63,558 bases of DNA from the IMG/VR virus record IMGVR_UViG_3300047550_001947, positions 1-63,558 of that record; one strand, written 5' to 3'. Shown here piece by piece: positions 42,944-54,300 of the stretch. The stretch's first letter is position 1; every line of letters starts with the position of its first letter. This stretch comes from a virus. The notes under the pieces were generated by a model, which was not told the DNA's origin, did not search any database, and was given only the letters and a program-made list of their open reading frames with translations. A program made the position numbers and the translations under genes.

Positions 42944-45508
42944 TTATTGAATATTGTCAAAGTTACTTAGGAGAGTGTTAAAATTATATATATTCAGATT
43001 AGGATCTGTATATACCTCAATCATATTTGTACGGGGATTAAATGCTGTTCCAGAAGCATAAATACTCTGATCAGGTTTTTTAGTAAATGTAACATCAATT
43101 CCAGCATTTGGATTCATATATCTATATGACCCAGAAGTATTTAATATCACTTCTCTATCACTAGTGTTTATTCTTTGAGAAATATAATTTGTAGCACCAC
43201 TTGTAGGTATAATAGCTGTAATACCTTTTGCAATAACTTGATTATATAAATCTTCATTGCTTTCTTTTAGATTCTTCATTATCTGACTAGATGCTGAAGG
43301 TCTAATTATTAATGCTTGATAATCACTACTACCAAGTGCACGTCCCTGATAACTGTATGAAATAGTTGACTTAGAAGCTCTTGCATCACTAGCTAAAGTA
43401 TTTAATAAAGCCCTCATTTCTGAGTTATCTTCTATCGAATTAAAATCTCTACCACTTGCTTGAGCAATATCTGCAGGAGTTCCAATACCAATTCTAGAAT
43501 CACTATTTAAAGCATCATCTAATGCACCTTTAAATCCAGATGTAACCTTAGACATAGGTTTAGAAAAATCTGCAACACCGCTTACACTATTAGAAATATA
43601 CTCACCGGCAGCACTTCTTCCAACAGGTTTATATCCAGTTTTATTTTTTGATAAATCAGTGTACATATCTTGATAGTCATCCATAAAGTCTTCATAATCA
43701 TCCATAAAGTCTTCTTTATCAATGACTATATTTTTTGCTCTAGCTGCTTCACTAGCAACTTTATATGCACCATTAGCATCTCTTAAACTACCATCTTTTG
43801 CAAAGACATAATCTAAAAACTCAGGAACATATGCCTTAGAAGCTCTCAGATTAGCAGCAATTATTTTATTATTGCTTGAAATAGCAGATATATTACTATA
43901 TGCTAACTGTCTACTATCATTTACTCTACTAATAATTCCAGATAAACTTTTTAATAAACCAGGATCAGCTTTTGTAACATCTAATACTTGATTAAATATA
44001 TTATTTAATGTTGTAAGACCTACTTTGTTTGATTGAATATCTTGAATAGTAAATCCAGAACTTTTTAATATTTTTTCTGTAGCTGCTCTAATACCTGTAT
44101 CATTAGTGTTAAGAAGAGTATTCATTAACTCATAAGTGTTAGCAGAAAGATTAGCCCAGCTATTATTAAATTCAGCTCTATCTCCAACTGTAGCATCATC
44201 CATTGAAGCTTCTGTCTTTACAGTGCTTGATGAAAAATCATCAAATCCTCCAAGTTCCATCATCTTCATCTCTCTTTCAAAGTCCTGTTCAATTTTTTCT
44301 TTCTTTAACCAATAAGAAAAATCCAGGGCTTTTTCAAAACTTATTTGTTTAAATGGATCAGCCTTTACAGATACTTGATAATCTTTATAAGCTTGTACCT
44401 GTGTTGCTTTAGATATTTCATTAGAAATAATACTTGAAGCCATAGAAGATCTGCTAACTCTTGATAGCATATCTATATCTTCATTACTGATAGCATCAGA
44501 GATTTGATTTAATCTTTGTTCAACACCAGTTATAGCATTCTCATATAAATTTTTTCTTGCTACTATTTGACTATATTCAGTCTGTTCTTTTTGATTAAGT
44601 CTACCACCTCTATTTATTTTAGATTCATAGATATTAACTTTAGCATCTAATAGATCATATTCAGATTTTAAATCTTGTAGTTTATTTTCATCATTAGCTA
44701 CAAACTTATCTGCACTACCTAAATAGTATTCTGTTTTTGCTTGATTAATATCACCATCATATTTAGATGAAGCAATCTGCATTATATCATCCATTGATTG
44801 TACATATGCTAGTTCACTTGCATAATCTTTAACCATTGGATCTCTACCTAATGTTTCTCCTAAAAATTGAGATATAACATTTACAGATTTTGGACCACCA
44901 GTAGTAGTAACTAAATAATTACCTCTCTGCTCTTCTATTTTTATATCTTTAAAATCATCTCCAACAAGCTCTTTAGCTTTTGCCATTATATTTACATAAG
45001 GTACATACTTTGGCAAATTCATTTTATAAGCTGAATCTGGAGAAGCTCCTTTAAATTCTAATAATCTATAATCAATACCTCTAACACCTTCAGCCCAGTA
45101 TTTACCTGCTATTTCTGCATTAACAGAGTTTCTAAAACTTTCAGCTCTTTGTTTACCATCTTTACCAGCTTTTGTAAACATTACATCATACTGCATTTTT
45201 TTATCTTGTACAAAAGGTTCAAACACCTGTTGTGCAAGCTCAACATTTTTTGGATCAGAAAGATCCATAGATGTTATTTGCTGTATATTTTTTTGAGCAT
45301 TATTTAGAAAGTTTTTTCTGCTTTCAATATTCTCATCTCTTGTAAGATCTGCATTAATGATACTTCCATATACACCGCTTAATTGATCTATAGCACTATT
45401 ATATCTTGCCTGTTTAGTGGCAAGTACACTATTGAGAAAATCAAAATTAGGTTTATAAGGCTCTGCCTTTGGAATATAATCAGTTAAACCTTGTATAAAA
45501 GTAGCCAT
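42944..45508 (-). CDS. Large virion protein, probable capsid cargo (854 aa)
   Basis: Highly charged and mostly helical with long coiled-coil-like stretches (about 265-345). The first residues IQGLTDYIPKAEPYKPNFDF and Gln-rich helices resemble internal or ejection proteins. DFSSS occurs at D424, the same short motif as in the polymerase and the 1369-residue protein. No enzymatic motif is visible. Directly upstream of the polymerase gene in the late operon with its own promoter-like TATATTTG box. Co-ejected cargo or scaffold is the best guess. Confidence 0.6.
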   Translation of the reverse strand: MATFIQGLTDYIPKAEPYKPNFDFLNSVLATKQARYNSAIDQLSGVYGSIINADLTRDENIESRKNFLNNAQKNIQQITSMDLSDPKNVELAQQVFEPFVQDKKMQYDVMFTKAGKDGKQRAESFRNSVNAEIAGKYWAEGVRGIDYRLLEFKGASPDSAYKMNLPKYVPYVNIMAKAKELVGDDFKDIKIEEQRGNYLVTTTGGPKSVNVISQFLGETLGRDPMVKDYASELAYVQSMDDIMQIASSKYDGDINQAKTEYYLGSADKFVANDENKLQDLKSEYDLLDAKVNIYESKINRGGRLNQKEQTEYSQIVARKNLYENAITGVEQRLNQISDAISNEDIDMLSRVSRSSMASSIISNEISKATQVQAYKDYQVSVKADPFKQISFEKALDFSYWLKKEKIEQDFEREMKMMELGGFDDFSSSTVKTEASMDDATVGDRAEFNNSWANLSANTYELMNTLLNTNDTGIRAATEKILKSSGFTIQDIQSNKVGLTTLNNIFNQVLDVTKADPGLLKSLSGIISRVNDSRQLAYSNISAISSNNKIIAANLRASKAYVPEFLDYVFAKDGSLRDANGAYKVASEAARAKNIVIDKEDFMDDYEDFMDDYQDMYTDLSKNKTGYKPVGRSAAGEYISNSVSGVADFSKPMSKVTSGFKGALDDALNSDSRIGIGTPADIAQASGRDFNSIEDNSEMRALLNTLASDARASKSTISYSYQGRALGSSDYQALIIRPSASSQIMKNLKESNEDLYNQVIAKGITAIIPTSGATNYISQRINTSDREVILNTSGSYRYMNPNAGIDVTFTKKPDQSIYASGTAFNPRTNMIEVYTDPNLNIYNFNTLLSNFDNIQ

Positions 45509-45526
45509 AACCTATAATAAATATAA

Positions 45527-45534
45527 CAAATATA
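45527..45534 (-). promoter_or_regulatory. Candidate internal late promoter
   Basis: TATATTTG on the minus strand (exact TAnnTTTG), 18 bases before the 854-residue protein start, in the largest gap (52 bases) inside this part of the operon. No TTG at -33. Could raise expression of the cargo and polymerase genes. Confidence 0.35.
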
Positions 45535-45560
45535 AATTTAATAACTTAAACCTTTAAGAT

Positions 45561-48500
45561 TTACTTCTTCTTAGATCTAGCAGCTGCTGTAGCAAATGCA
45601 TCCTTATTATCACTAGTATCTCCAGTAAATGCTTTAAGCATAGCAATTCTTAAAGGATTCTTATCTTGTTCTTCAAGATCAGTGTAACCTGGAAACATAC
45701 TTTCAAGTCTAGCATCTAAGTTACCAGTCTGAGTTTTTGGTCTAAGTTTAAGTGCAGCTTCAGGATCATACTGTACAGATAATGAAGATGGACTAATATA
45801 ATACTGTGGATATAATTCATTTAATAATCTAGTGTTAAATAAATTATCCATAGCTCCAACTATATTCTGTTGTACAGCTTCTCTACCTTGTGTTCTAGCA
45901 TTATCATATTGTTGATTAGCTATAGCTGTCTTAGTATAGAAATCATCAGCAAATAGAGCATTCTTAAAGTTAGCTTCATTTGCTAATTGCTTATTAGCCA
46001 TTTCAAATTGATTAGCTACACCAACATTAAGATTATTATACCTACCCATAATATTAGCAGCATTAGCTAAACCCTTACCCTGTACATCAGAGTATCTTGC
46101 ATTAAATGCTTGTGGTCCGGTAAACTGTGCTAAATTTTGTGCAGCAATATTTGCCATCTCTGCATTAGCGGCTATCTCTCTTGTAGGATCATAATACGTA
46201 GGTTCAATATACTCAGGAGTAAACTGCACCTGTCTTGGTAAATATTTATTTATACCATACAAGTTTTGCATAGCTCCCACTGTATTTACTATATCCTGTG
46301 GGTATAATCCAATTGGTCTAGATCTATCTGGTCTTTTAGCAGAAAGATCTACATTTTGATTCATCTCTCTAATATCAGAACCCGCTTGTTCTTTTTTACG
46401 TTTTGGTGGTACATCAAACAATACTCTTGTTTCTGTGTACTTACCAGCTTTTGAATCTAATGCATTTGGACCTTTTTCAATACCTTTATCAAATCCAATC
46501 ATATTAACATATCTTGATGCTTCTTCAGGTGTATAACCAGCATTTTTAAATCTGTTATACATTTCTTTATTATATTTTTCTTGAGCAGCACCAACTTCAG
46601 TTGGATTATTCCAATTTATTTTTTTACCATACCATCCCCAGTTTTTATCAGCACTAGCTTTATCAAATCTACCAAATGTTCCAGTGGTACCTTTTTTCTG
46701 TAAAGATTCTACATAGTCTTCAGGTAAAATAAGATTTGGAGCCATAGATTTTAAAACTTTCTTCTCCTCATCTGTATAAGTTTGAATAGCTGGTTTATCA
46801 TTATCTTCTGCTGTTCTAACTCTTCTACTTCCTGGTATTTCAGCACCTGTTTCATCTAAAAGATATTTTTCATTACCATCATAATATAGATATGCTTTTT
46901 TTCCTGTTTTTTTACTAGTTCTTTCTTCAATAAAAACTTTAGAATTTGGATTACCTTGAGTTGTTTGTTGATTTTCTTGATCTGTATTCCACATATTAAT
47001 GCGGCCTGACCAAGTAGCATCAAAAGCAGGATTAGGATTTTCTAGAGTTCCGCCTTTAGTTGTTTTGTAAACATCTGCTTTTTTAGCATCTATAGTTTGT
47101 AAAAAAGAAGGATCTGTCATCATCTTTTCTATTTCAGGTTTAAACTCATTCCATTCACTTGTAAAGTTCTTTGGACTATTTAATTGTGATAAAGTAATTT
47201 TTCCTGCTGCATATAATAAAAAATCTTCTGGGCTACGACCTGTATTATATATATAATCAGCCATGCGTTCTTTTACACCTGCTGGGTATTGTTGAACTTT
47301 AGGAAGAAAGTCTTGTTTAAAAAAAGCTATAGCTTCTTCTATTGATTTTGGGTCACGAGAGTTGTACCCCCAGTTTGATAAACCATATGCATTTTTTTTA
47401 TTTGGGTCATAACCTCCTTTAGTTGCTTCATACTCAAGAATCTTTCTAATCCACGCATCATCGCTTTCAGGAGTTGAATTATTTAATCCATTTTGAGCCA
47501 TAGGTATACCACCATATTTTTTAGAATATTCATCATATATATCAGTAACAGGTTTTTCTTTTATTTTAGTACCTGAAGTTGTAGATTTTCTAGGAACATT
47601 TATATCTACTTGTGGCATCTTATTATAAACATCAGAAATAGCTGGATTAGTTTCAGCTGCTTTTTGTAAAGCACTTGATGAAAAATCAACACCTGTATCT
47701 ATTGCCTGTTGTGTATCTCTTGGTGTAAATCTATTTAATAAATCTACTTGTTCTTCTTCAGTTAAAGATCCAGGATTACTTGCAAAATAAGTTATTGCTG
47801 CTGCAGGAGTAAGACTTTTAACAGCATCCACAATACCTGGATTACCACTTATAAAATTAGAAAGTTTATTAGAAGTATTATATAATTGAGTTTTTCCCAT
47901 ATTTAACATTTCAGGTAAACTAGCTTCTCCTATAAGAGATTTTATAGGAGTAGACAAAGATGTTCCTAAATTTCTTAAACCACGAGCAACTGGACTTGCA
48001 AATGCTAATGAAACTGGATCAGTTCCATATCTTAGCATAGTAGTCATAGGACCTTCTCCATAATTTCTAGCATAACTAGTAGCCATTGGTTCATACTGAC
48101 CAGTTAATTGATAATTAATTATATTATTCCATTTAAGTGGGTTTATAAAATCATAGTTTCCTATCTTACTACTATTATATTGCTCACGAGCTTTTATAAA
48201 CTCATCTATAGAAGGTAAAGAAATATTAGGATTAACTGATTTCTTATAATTAGCATATGATTTATAATCATTAAAAATATCATCAGGATTCAAACCTTTA
48301 GAAGTTACATCACCTAGAACACTCATACCTATTTGAGCCATAGGTAAGTTACCATAGTTGTCCATCATATTCTGCTGGGATTGATCCGGCATAAAGCTCA
48401 TAGGATCTAATCCTATTTTCTCCATATATGGATTTGCAATATCTGGAATACCTTGAGGAAATCCTTTTTTAGATTCTTGTACTAAAGCAAGCTTACCAAG

Positions 48501-49670
48501 ATTAGAAATATATTTATCTGCATTCATAATTGCAGTTTTCTTTCTTAGTATATCTTGATTATCATACAAACCCTCTCTTAAGTTTTTATCATTAAGATTA
48601 AACTTCTTAGAAATTTCAGCGGGAGTATAACCACCCTTCTTAGCTTTTAAACCAAAGCTTGCTAAAAGTTCTGGATCTTTAATCTTCATAGCTTTTGTAT
48701 CTGAATAAATAAAACTATTTGGTGTAGCTTTATCTGGTCCTAATGGTGTACCACCTTCATAGTGTCTTTTACCACCAATTTTATAAAATTCAGGAATAGT
48801 AGAGTTCTCACCTGTCTTTACAAGTGTCTCTCCTTTTTCTGCTTCAATTACTGACAAACTTCTAGGATCAGCTTGAAGAGTTTCATTATACTCTTGCATT
48901 GGTTCCTGTTCTTGTCTCTGAGAGAACATGTTCATCATGTAAGCAGAGTTACCATATAACTGGTTAACCGCATCCTTATTTTGAGTACCACCATAAGCAG
49001 CCTGTGGTAATCCTGTAATTTTAACTTTTCTTTTCATTTCTCCACCCATCTGGGCAATTTTATTAAACTTACCATAAACATATTCATCTGGTCTAAACAT
49101 ACCAGTGTTTATATCATAGTCTCCTCTATTTCCAGAAATAGATTCTGGTCTAGAAAGATACATATTATCTGATAAAAATTGATCTTTAAATTTTCTTTCA
49201 GCACCTCTTTGATCAATTTTACTAATAGCAGAATTAACAAAAGCTAACTCACCCATTAACATTGGACCAAGCATTGAAAAAGGATTATTAGAAATATTTG
49301 GAATAGACTTATTAAAGTCTGAAGGCATTGGAGTTCCAGGAGCATATGCTGCATTAGCATCAAATCTTGTACCTGCAGGAGCAGCCGTATTTTGTTCAGC
49401 TAAATTTGCATAATAATCATCAGCAGTAATAGGACCCATTCCTGAAGGACTAAGTGACTTAGTAGGATTTGGATTCTTAGTACCACTAGTAATAAATCCA
49501 GGTTGCTTAACACTAAATGGATTATTAAATGCAGTTGGTCCAGCCGGAGGTGTACCAAACATATTCTGGTTCTTATACCATTGTTGCTGCTGTTGTGGTG
49601 TTAATACAACAGAAGGAACATTTCCAGCCTGAGCTTTTGGTAAGCCTTTGATTTTAATTTTCTTTTTCAT
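45561..49670 (-). CDS. Giant virion protein with lysozyme-like domain and repeated AQxG motifs
   Basis: 1369 aa. Residues about 285-430 contain SVIEAEKGETLV, IPEFYKIGGKRHYEGGTPL and LGKLALVQESKKGFPQGIPD, a domain I recall from virion proteins of Bacteroidota phages. Residues about 735-890 look like a phage muramidase: ILEYEATKGGYDPNKKNAYGL with a candidate catalytic Glu, and MADYIYNTGRSPEDF. A short motif recurs: LPKAQAG (10-16), LPQAAYGG (221-228), LPMAQIG (442-448), IPMAQNG (722-728). DFSSS occurs at D662. Likely an ejected or tail protein that opens the cell wall during entry. Gene ends overlap by one base with the 564-residue gene. Confidence 0.65.
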   Translation of the reverse strand: MKKKIKIKGLPKAQAGNVPSVVLTPQQQQQWYKNQNMFGTPPAGPTAFNNPFSVKQPGFITSGTKNPNPTKSLSPSGMGPITADDYYANLAEQNTAAPAGTRFDANAAYAPGTPMPSDFNKSIPNISNNPFSMLGPMLMGELAFVNSAISKIDQRGAERKFKDQFLSDNMYLSRPESISGNRGDYDINTGMFRPDEYVYGKFNKIAQMGGEMKRKVKITGLPQAAYGGTQNKDAVNQLYGNSAYMMNMFSQRQEQEPMQEYNETLQADPRSLSVIEAEKGETLVKTGENSTIPEFYKIGGKRHYEGGTPLGPDKATPNSFIYSDTKAMKIKDPELLASFGLKAKKGGYTPAEISKKFNLNDKNLREGLYDNQDILRKKTAIMNADKYISNLGKLALVQESKKGFPQGIPDIANPYMEKIGLDPMSFMPDQSQQNMMDNYGNLPMAQIGMSVLGDVTSKGLNPDDIFNDYKSYANYKKSVNPNISLPSIDEFIKAREQYNSSKIGNYDFINPLKWNNIINYQLTGQYEPMATSYARNYGEGPMTTMLRYGTDPVSLAFASPVARGLRNLGTSLSTPIKSLIGEASLPEMLNMGKTQLYNTSNKLSNFISGNPGIVDAVKSLTPAAAITYFASNPGSLTEEEQVDLLNRFTPRDTQQAIDTGVDFSSSALQKAAETNPAISDVYNKMPQVDINVPRKSTTSGTKIKEKPVTDIYDEYSKKYGGIPMAQNGLNNSTPESDDAWIRKILEYEATKGGYDPNKKNAYGLSNWGYNSRDPKSIEEAIAFFKQDFLPKVQQYPAGVKERMADYIYNTGRSPEDFLLYAAGKITLSQLNSPKNFTSEWNEFKPEIEKMMTDPSFLQTIDAKKADVYKTTKGGTLENPNPAFDATWSGRINMWNTDQENQQTTQGNPNSKVFIEERTSKKTGKKAYLYYDGNEKYLLDETGAEIPGSRRVRTAEDNDKPAIQTYTDEEKKVLKSMAPNLILPEDYVESLQKKGTTGTFGRFDKASADKNWGWYGKKINWNNPTEVGAAQEKYNKEMYNRFKNAGYTPEEASRYVNMIGFDKGIEKGPNALDSKAGKYTETRVLFDVPPKRKKEQAGSDIREMNQNVDLSAKRPDRSRPIGLYPQDIVNTVGAMQNLYGINKYLPRQVQFTPEYIEPTYYDPTREIAANAEMANIAAQNLAQFTGPQAFNARYSDVQGKGLANAANIMGRYNNLNVGVANQFEMANKQLANEANFKNALFADDFYTKTAIANQQYDNARTQGREAVQQNIVGAMDNLFNTRLLNELYPQYYISPSSLSVQYDPEAALKLRPKTQTGNLDARLESMFPGYTDLEEQDKNPLRIAMLKAFTGDTSDNKDAFATAAARSKKK

Positions 49671-51364
49671 TAATCTAAGTATTCAACTGTGTAACCCATA
49701 TCTATAAGCTTCTGGATTTCATCATCATGTAGTTCTAAAGTGTCACCCATGTTAACACCAGCACCACCCATTTGCTTCTTCCAGCCTGCAGAATTTCTAG
49801 CAAAGTTAGCACGTCTAACTTGTTTTGCACTATAATCTTCTTTATTTGCAAGTACATGTTTAGCAAATTCTTGTACTCCCATACCAGCTCTATTAGCAGA
49901 CTCGGTAAACTTACCTTTGTTTGCAGGATTAATATAGATACCACCTTTTTCATATTTTTGACCACCGCACATATAGCAAGGCATTCCACCTTTCATCATC
50001 TCATATACATTAGTTAGATCCATTTCACCACCATACATATCTCCACCATAAGCCATATTAGCCATGATTTTATTTTGTACATAATCAGGTAAAGCTTGGA
50101 ATCCAGCATTCTGTGGTTCACCACCTTTTTCCCAAGTACCTAATCTTTTATGCCAGTATAATGGAGAGAAAGGATCTGTTGCTTTTGCTGAATCTTTACC
50201 ACCCATTCTGTTCCAGAAATTCTTCTTACGTTTTTCAGAACCATGTTGACTAAAGTCTTTCATACCAGTATAACCGCCATGAACTACTTTATACTTATCA
50301 CCCTTCTTAGCAAGTACCATCCATTTCTTACCTGGTCTGGTTGATTTCTTCTTTACACCAACTTTGTTAAAGCCCATGTTTTTATAACGCTGAGGAATAC
50401 CACCATTTTTCATTTCCTCCATTTCACCCATAGTGTATTCATCTTCTTCTTCCTCTTCTTCCTCACCTTCTAAGTCAGGATCATATTCTTGACCATACAT
50501 CATATAATCACTTACAGCATCTATATAATCATCTGCCATAGTAATCTTACTATTAACCCATGGTTCTAAATCTGATTCTACATTTATAAATTCTTTAAGC
50601 TTGTTAGCTTTTTCCATTATAGACATTAACTGCCCTAAAGCCATACCACCATCAGGCTCTCCACCTTTTTGCATAATTAATGGAATAGTAATATCTCCAC
50701 CGGCAGCCATTTGTGGCACCATAGGATTCATATATGATAAGCTTGGATCACCACCATAAGCATATCCATACTGATCCATCATATCTTGTTTACCAGCAGC
50801 TTTAAATCTAGCTTCAGCTAACCATTGGGGCATCTTACCACCATCTTTAAATCCAGAAAGTAATTTAGCAATACCTGCAATAGCTTGAGGATCCATTCCA
50901 GAACTTTCACCACTAGCACCTTTATCTTGTGGTTGCATAGCTTGGCTAACTTTCATAGCATCAGTGAAAGATCTTGTAGCATTTCCAAATGCATTCTCTT
51001 TAGCATTGTCTACAGCATCTTGATAAAATGCTTGCATATTTCCCATAGCCTGAGTATCATATTGCGGATAAGCAAACATTTGCTCCATTTGCATTCCATT
51101 CTGAGCTTTTCTATATCCTCCACCTCTGCGCTTGTATTCTTTTACAAGCCATGCAGAACCATAAGCTGAAGGCCACCTATCAAATTTAGATTTAGCTTCA
51201 GATTTAACACGGGAATATAGTGAAGGATTAGTGGGTACATTACCACCTTTCTTCATTTCTCTAGCTTGAGGATAGGCTTGAAAGAATGCTTCTTCTGTAG
51301 GAAACATCTTATAGAATTCCTGTTCATTCTTTACACCAGCCATTTTTAAAAATTTATCTTTCAT
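49670..51364 (-). CDS. Virion protein rich in KxGG motifs (564 aa)
   Basis: Contains at least fifteen double-glycine motifs preceded by Lys, Tyr or Met (for example KKGG at 38-41, RRGGG at 79-83, MKNGG, EKGG, AYGG, MKGG), spaced through the chain, and GYRKAQNG at 83-90. Residues about 50-85 (YSRVKSEAKSKFDRWPSAYG) and a central region (QRYKNMGFNKVGVKKKSTRP, then FWNRMGGKDSAK) are small basic modules recurrent in phage proteins. An acidic run (EGEEEEEEEDE) lies mid-protein. No enzyme motif seen. Acting as a linker, processing substrate or DNA-associated cargo is possible. Confidence 0.6.
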   Translation of the reverse strand: MKDKFLKMAGVKNEQEFYKMFPTEEAFFQAYPQAREMKKGGNVPTNPSLYSRVKSEAKSKFDRWPSAYGSAWLVKEYKRRGGGYRKAQNGMQMEQMFAYPQYDTQAMGNMQAFYQDAVDNAKENAFGNATRSFTDAMKVSQAMQPQDKGASGESSGMDPQAIAGIAKLLSGFKDGGKMPQWLAEARFKAAGKQDMMDQYGYAYGGDPSLSYMNPMVPQMAAGGDITIPLIMQKGGEPDGGMALGQLMSIMEKANKLKEFINVESDLEPWVNSKITMADDYIDAVSDYMMYGQEYDPDLEGEEEEEEEDEYTMGEMEEMKNGGIPQRYKNMGFNKVGVKKKSTRPGKKWMVLAKKGDKYKVVHGGYTGMKDFSQHGSEKRKKNFWNRMGGKDSAKATDPFSPLYWHKRLGTWEKGGEPQNAGFQALPDYVQNKIMANMAYGGDMYGGEMDLTNVYEMMKGGMPCYMCGGQKYEKGGIYINPANKGKFTESANRAGMGVQEFAKHVLANKEDYSAKQVRRANFARNSAGWKKQMGGAGVNMGDTLELHDDEIQKLIDMGYTVEYLD

Positions 51365-51369
51365 CTTTA

Positions 51370-54300
51370 TTATTTATATTGATCTAACCATCCACCATAT
51401 TTTTTATTTTCAGGATAGTACTCTGTAGTATATCCTTTTCCTTGAGTTATTTTTGCTTTAGTTACATCTAAATTATTTAAAGCTTTCCATTCATCATACT
51501 CTTTTTTAGTATTAAATAGCTTACGAGTTCCATCTTCTAAAACAACTCCATATCTATAATCTGAAGCCATTCCTACACCAGTTGGATACATATCCATATC
51601 TATATTAGTTGCTACTAAAGAAGGTTTAGTTGGTTCTACTACTGGAGCTGGTAAAATAGTTTCAACAATAGGAGTAGAAGTAACAACAGAAGTAGGAGTT
51701 TTTACTACTTTAGAAATTGGTTCTAATTTTTTATATACTTTTGGTACTGCTGGTTTTCTATAGATTACAGGTTGAACAGGTCTTGCATAAATAGGATTAA
51801 CTGGTATGTTATCAATTAAAACAGAATGTGTTGGTTTTATTTCTGGATATCTTGATACAAGCCTATTTCCACTATTATCAATATATTTTGTTTTATTTTT
51901 ATAGGGAACTATATTACTTCCAACAAAAATATTAGGATATTCTCTTACAGGTTTTGTTTGTGCATAAAGAAAAGCACTATCATTATAAGCTCTTAATCTA
52001 GGATCATTTAGATTAGATGTATATATAGGAGCTCTTACACCACCTATCTGATACTCCTCTAGCCAACCACCATTTTTTTGCTCTGGTAATTGTGCAATAC
52101 CTGCTGCACCAATTCCTATAGGTGCAGTTGCCCAAAGTCTATTAAACAAAGATGCTAATTTTTTAGGATCACTTTCTATAACATCAAGAAATTTAGGATC
52201 TATAAATTTTGCATTCTCTGGTTTTTGTATAATCCTTATTATATCTGCAGCTTTTTCAGGAGTAACCATTACAGATTGTTCTGGTGTCATTCCCAGAAGC
52301 TGTCTTAATTCCATAACTCTGGCATGTACTTCAGTTGGATCTGCCAAATAACCTAAATTAGCATTTTCTGTACCCATTACTGTAGAAGGATTTATACCTT
52401 GATCTCTTAAACTTTGCCAGTTTTTATTAATCTCTTTAATTTTATCTGGATATAACTTTTTTATATCATCAAGCTGACCAGACTCTCTTAATAAAAAATC
52501 AGAAGTCCAATCATGAGTTCCTTCATGAATAGTAGTAGATCTTCTCATTGGTTTAGACATACTGAGATTTCTACTAATCCAACTACTGTTTAATTTAGGA
52601 TTACTAAACATTTCTCCTATTGATCTAGAATATGGATCTCTACGGTGTAAATAACTTACACCACTATTACCAGAATGTATATGGGGCTGGTTACGAACAA
52701 AAAGATCTTTAAACTGTTCTGAAAAAGGATATTCTTTTGAAAGAGGTGTAAATGATTTAGCTTGTTCATAACCTAAACTAAATTGATCTTTTAATATATT
52801 ATTTCTTTCAGGAATCCAACCTAAATCAGTATCAATTTTAGCTTGAGTTATAGGATCATCTATCCAATTTTTTAACCATGCATTTCCTTCAGCAATTGCT
52901 TGTCTATTTTTATTACCACTAAGTGCTTCTCCTAAAAGCTCACGACTTAAATAACGAATATCAGTTTTATTTAAATTAGATAAACTTGCTGAAGGTTGTA
53001 TATCAGGAACTTGACTAAATACTATAGATGGATTATTTGCAAATTGTTGAACAGCTCTATACTGAGCAGGAGTAGCTCTTAAAAATTTAGATAAAGGTTT
53101 GATTGCCCCCTTCATAGTTGAAACTCCTGGATATAAAGTTAATGCATTTATACTAGCATCTAATAAATCAGAACCGGCTTCTTGAAAGTTTCCTTGTGCT
53201 AAATTCTTTATAGCAGAAAGTTGATTACCAGTTAAATCAGTTGCAGCAAATGCATACGTTGCAGGATTAACTACATCTAATACATAAGACATAGGACTAG
53301 CAGAACCTGTACGCTCTTTTTCTTGTTCTACAAATGATGCTGCCTTTTTAGCTTTTTCATAATTACTTTCAGGAGTTCCTGCATATATAACTCCAGATCT
53401 TTTTGCCGCAGCTTCTCTAGCTCTTTGATCAGCTATCATAGCTCTTGTAGCATCAGAAACATTTGTGTTAGGGGTTACTACTCGTGTATTATCTGATGTA
53501 CTCCTTACAGGTTCTTGGTAAGAAGTTGTAAATGCTCTACGTGATGGAGGTGTATAACTAAATCTACCACTTTGATATTGATCTAACCACCCTCCGTATT
53601 TTTTTTTAGTTTTAGATACTTCATCTTCAGCTGTATCAAAAGCATTTAATATTTTCTGCCAAGGAATTGCTTTGTAAGCAGTTTTTATTGAGTTAGGATC
53701 TAAGTATTTAAGTTTAACAAATTTACCTAAAGCAGGAACAGCACCAAACATATCTAATGCTTGACTCATAGATGGTAAAACTGAATTAGATTTTTTCCAT
53801 TCATTGTATGCTCTGTTTGCATCATCCCAAGAAGTATATCCTGTGGGATCAAAAAACTCAGCAATATTTTCCATAGTAGAATCTTCTTGACCACCAAGTT
53901 GTCTACGCTTATGGTTATAATCTATTCTTTTACCAGATGTCTTCTCTCTTTTGAATTTAGCTTTCTCTGCAGATGACATCTCTGATGTAGTTTTAGGGGT
54001 GGTTTCATTTACCCGCTTTTTAGGTCTGCATGCAGGATAAGGTCTTGAACCTTTTTCTTTACCTGATCTTCCACAAGGTTTACCAGTCTTTACATCTGTC
54101 CACTCTTCAGCAAACCATTGTGTAAGACCACCCTTACCAAACTCTTCTAATACACCAGTTCCTTTTTTATAGTTCTTAGCAAATCTTCTAGCTTGTCTAT
54201 CATTAGAAAACTCAATATACTCACCAGTTTGATTTGCATAATTATAAGCATTATCTCCTAAGTATTGTAAACTACCATCAGGCATCTGCACAACTGTAGG

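Noticed and set aside
29206-51510. Several plus-strand ORFs of 60-97 codons inside the giant (-) genes
   Set aside because: Each lies wholly within a long real gene on the other strand, with no start context, promoter or recognised domain.
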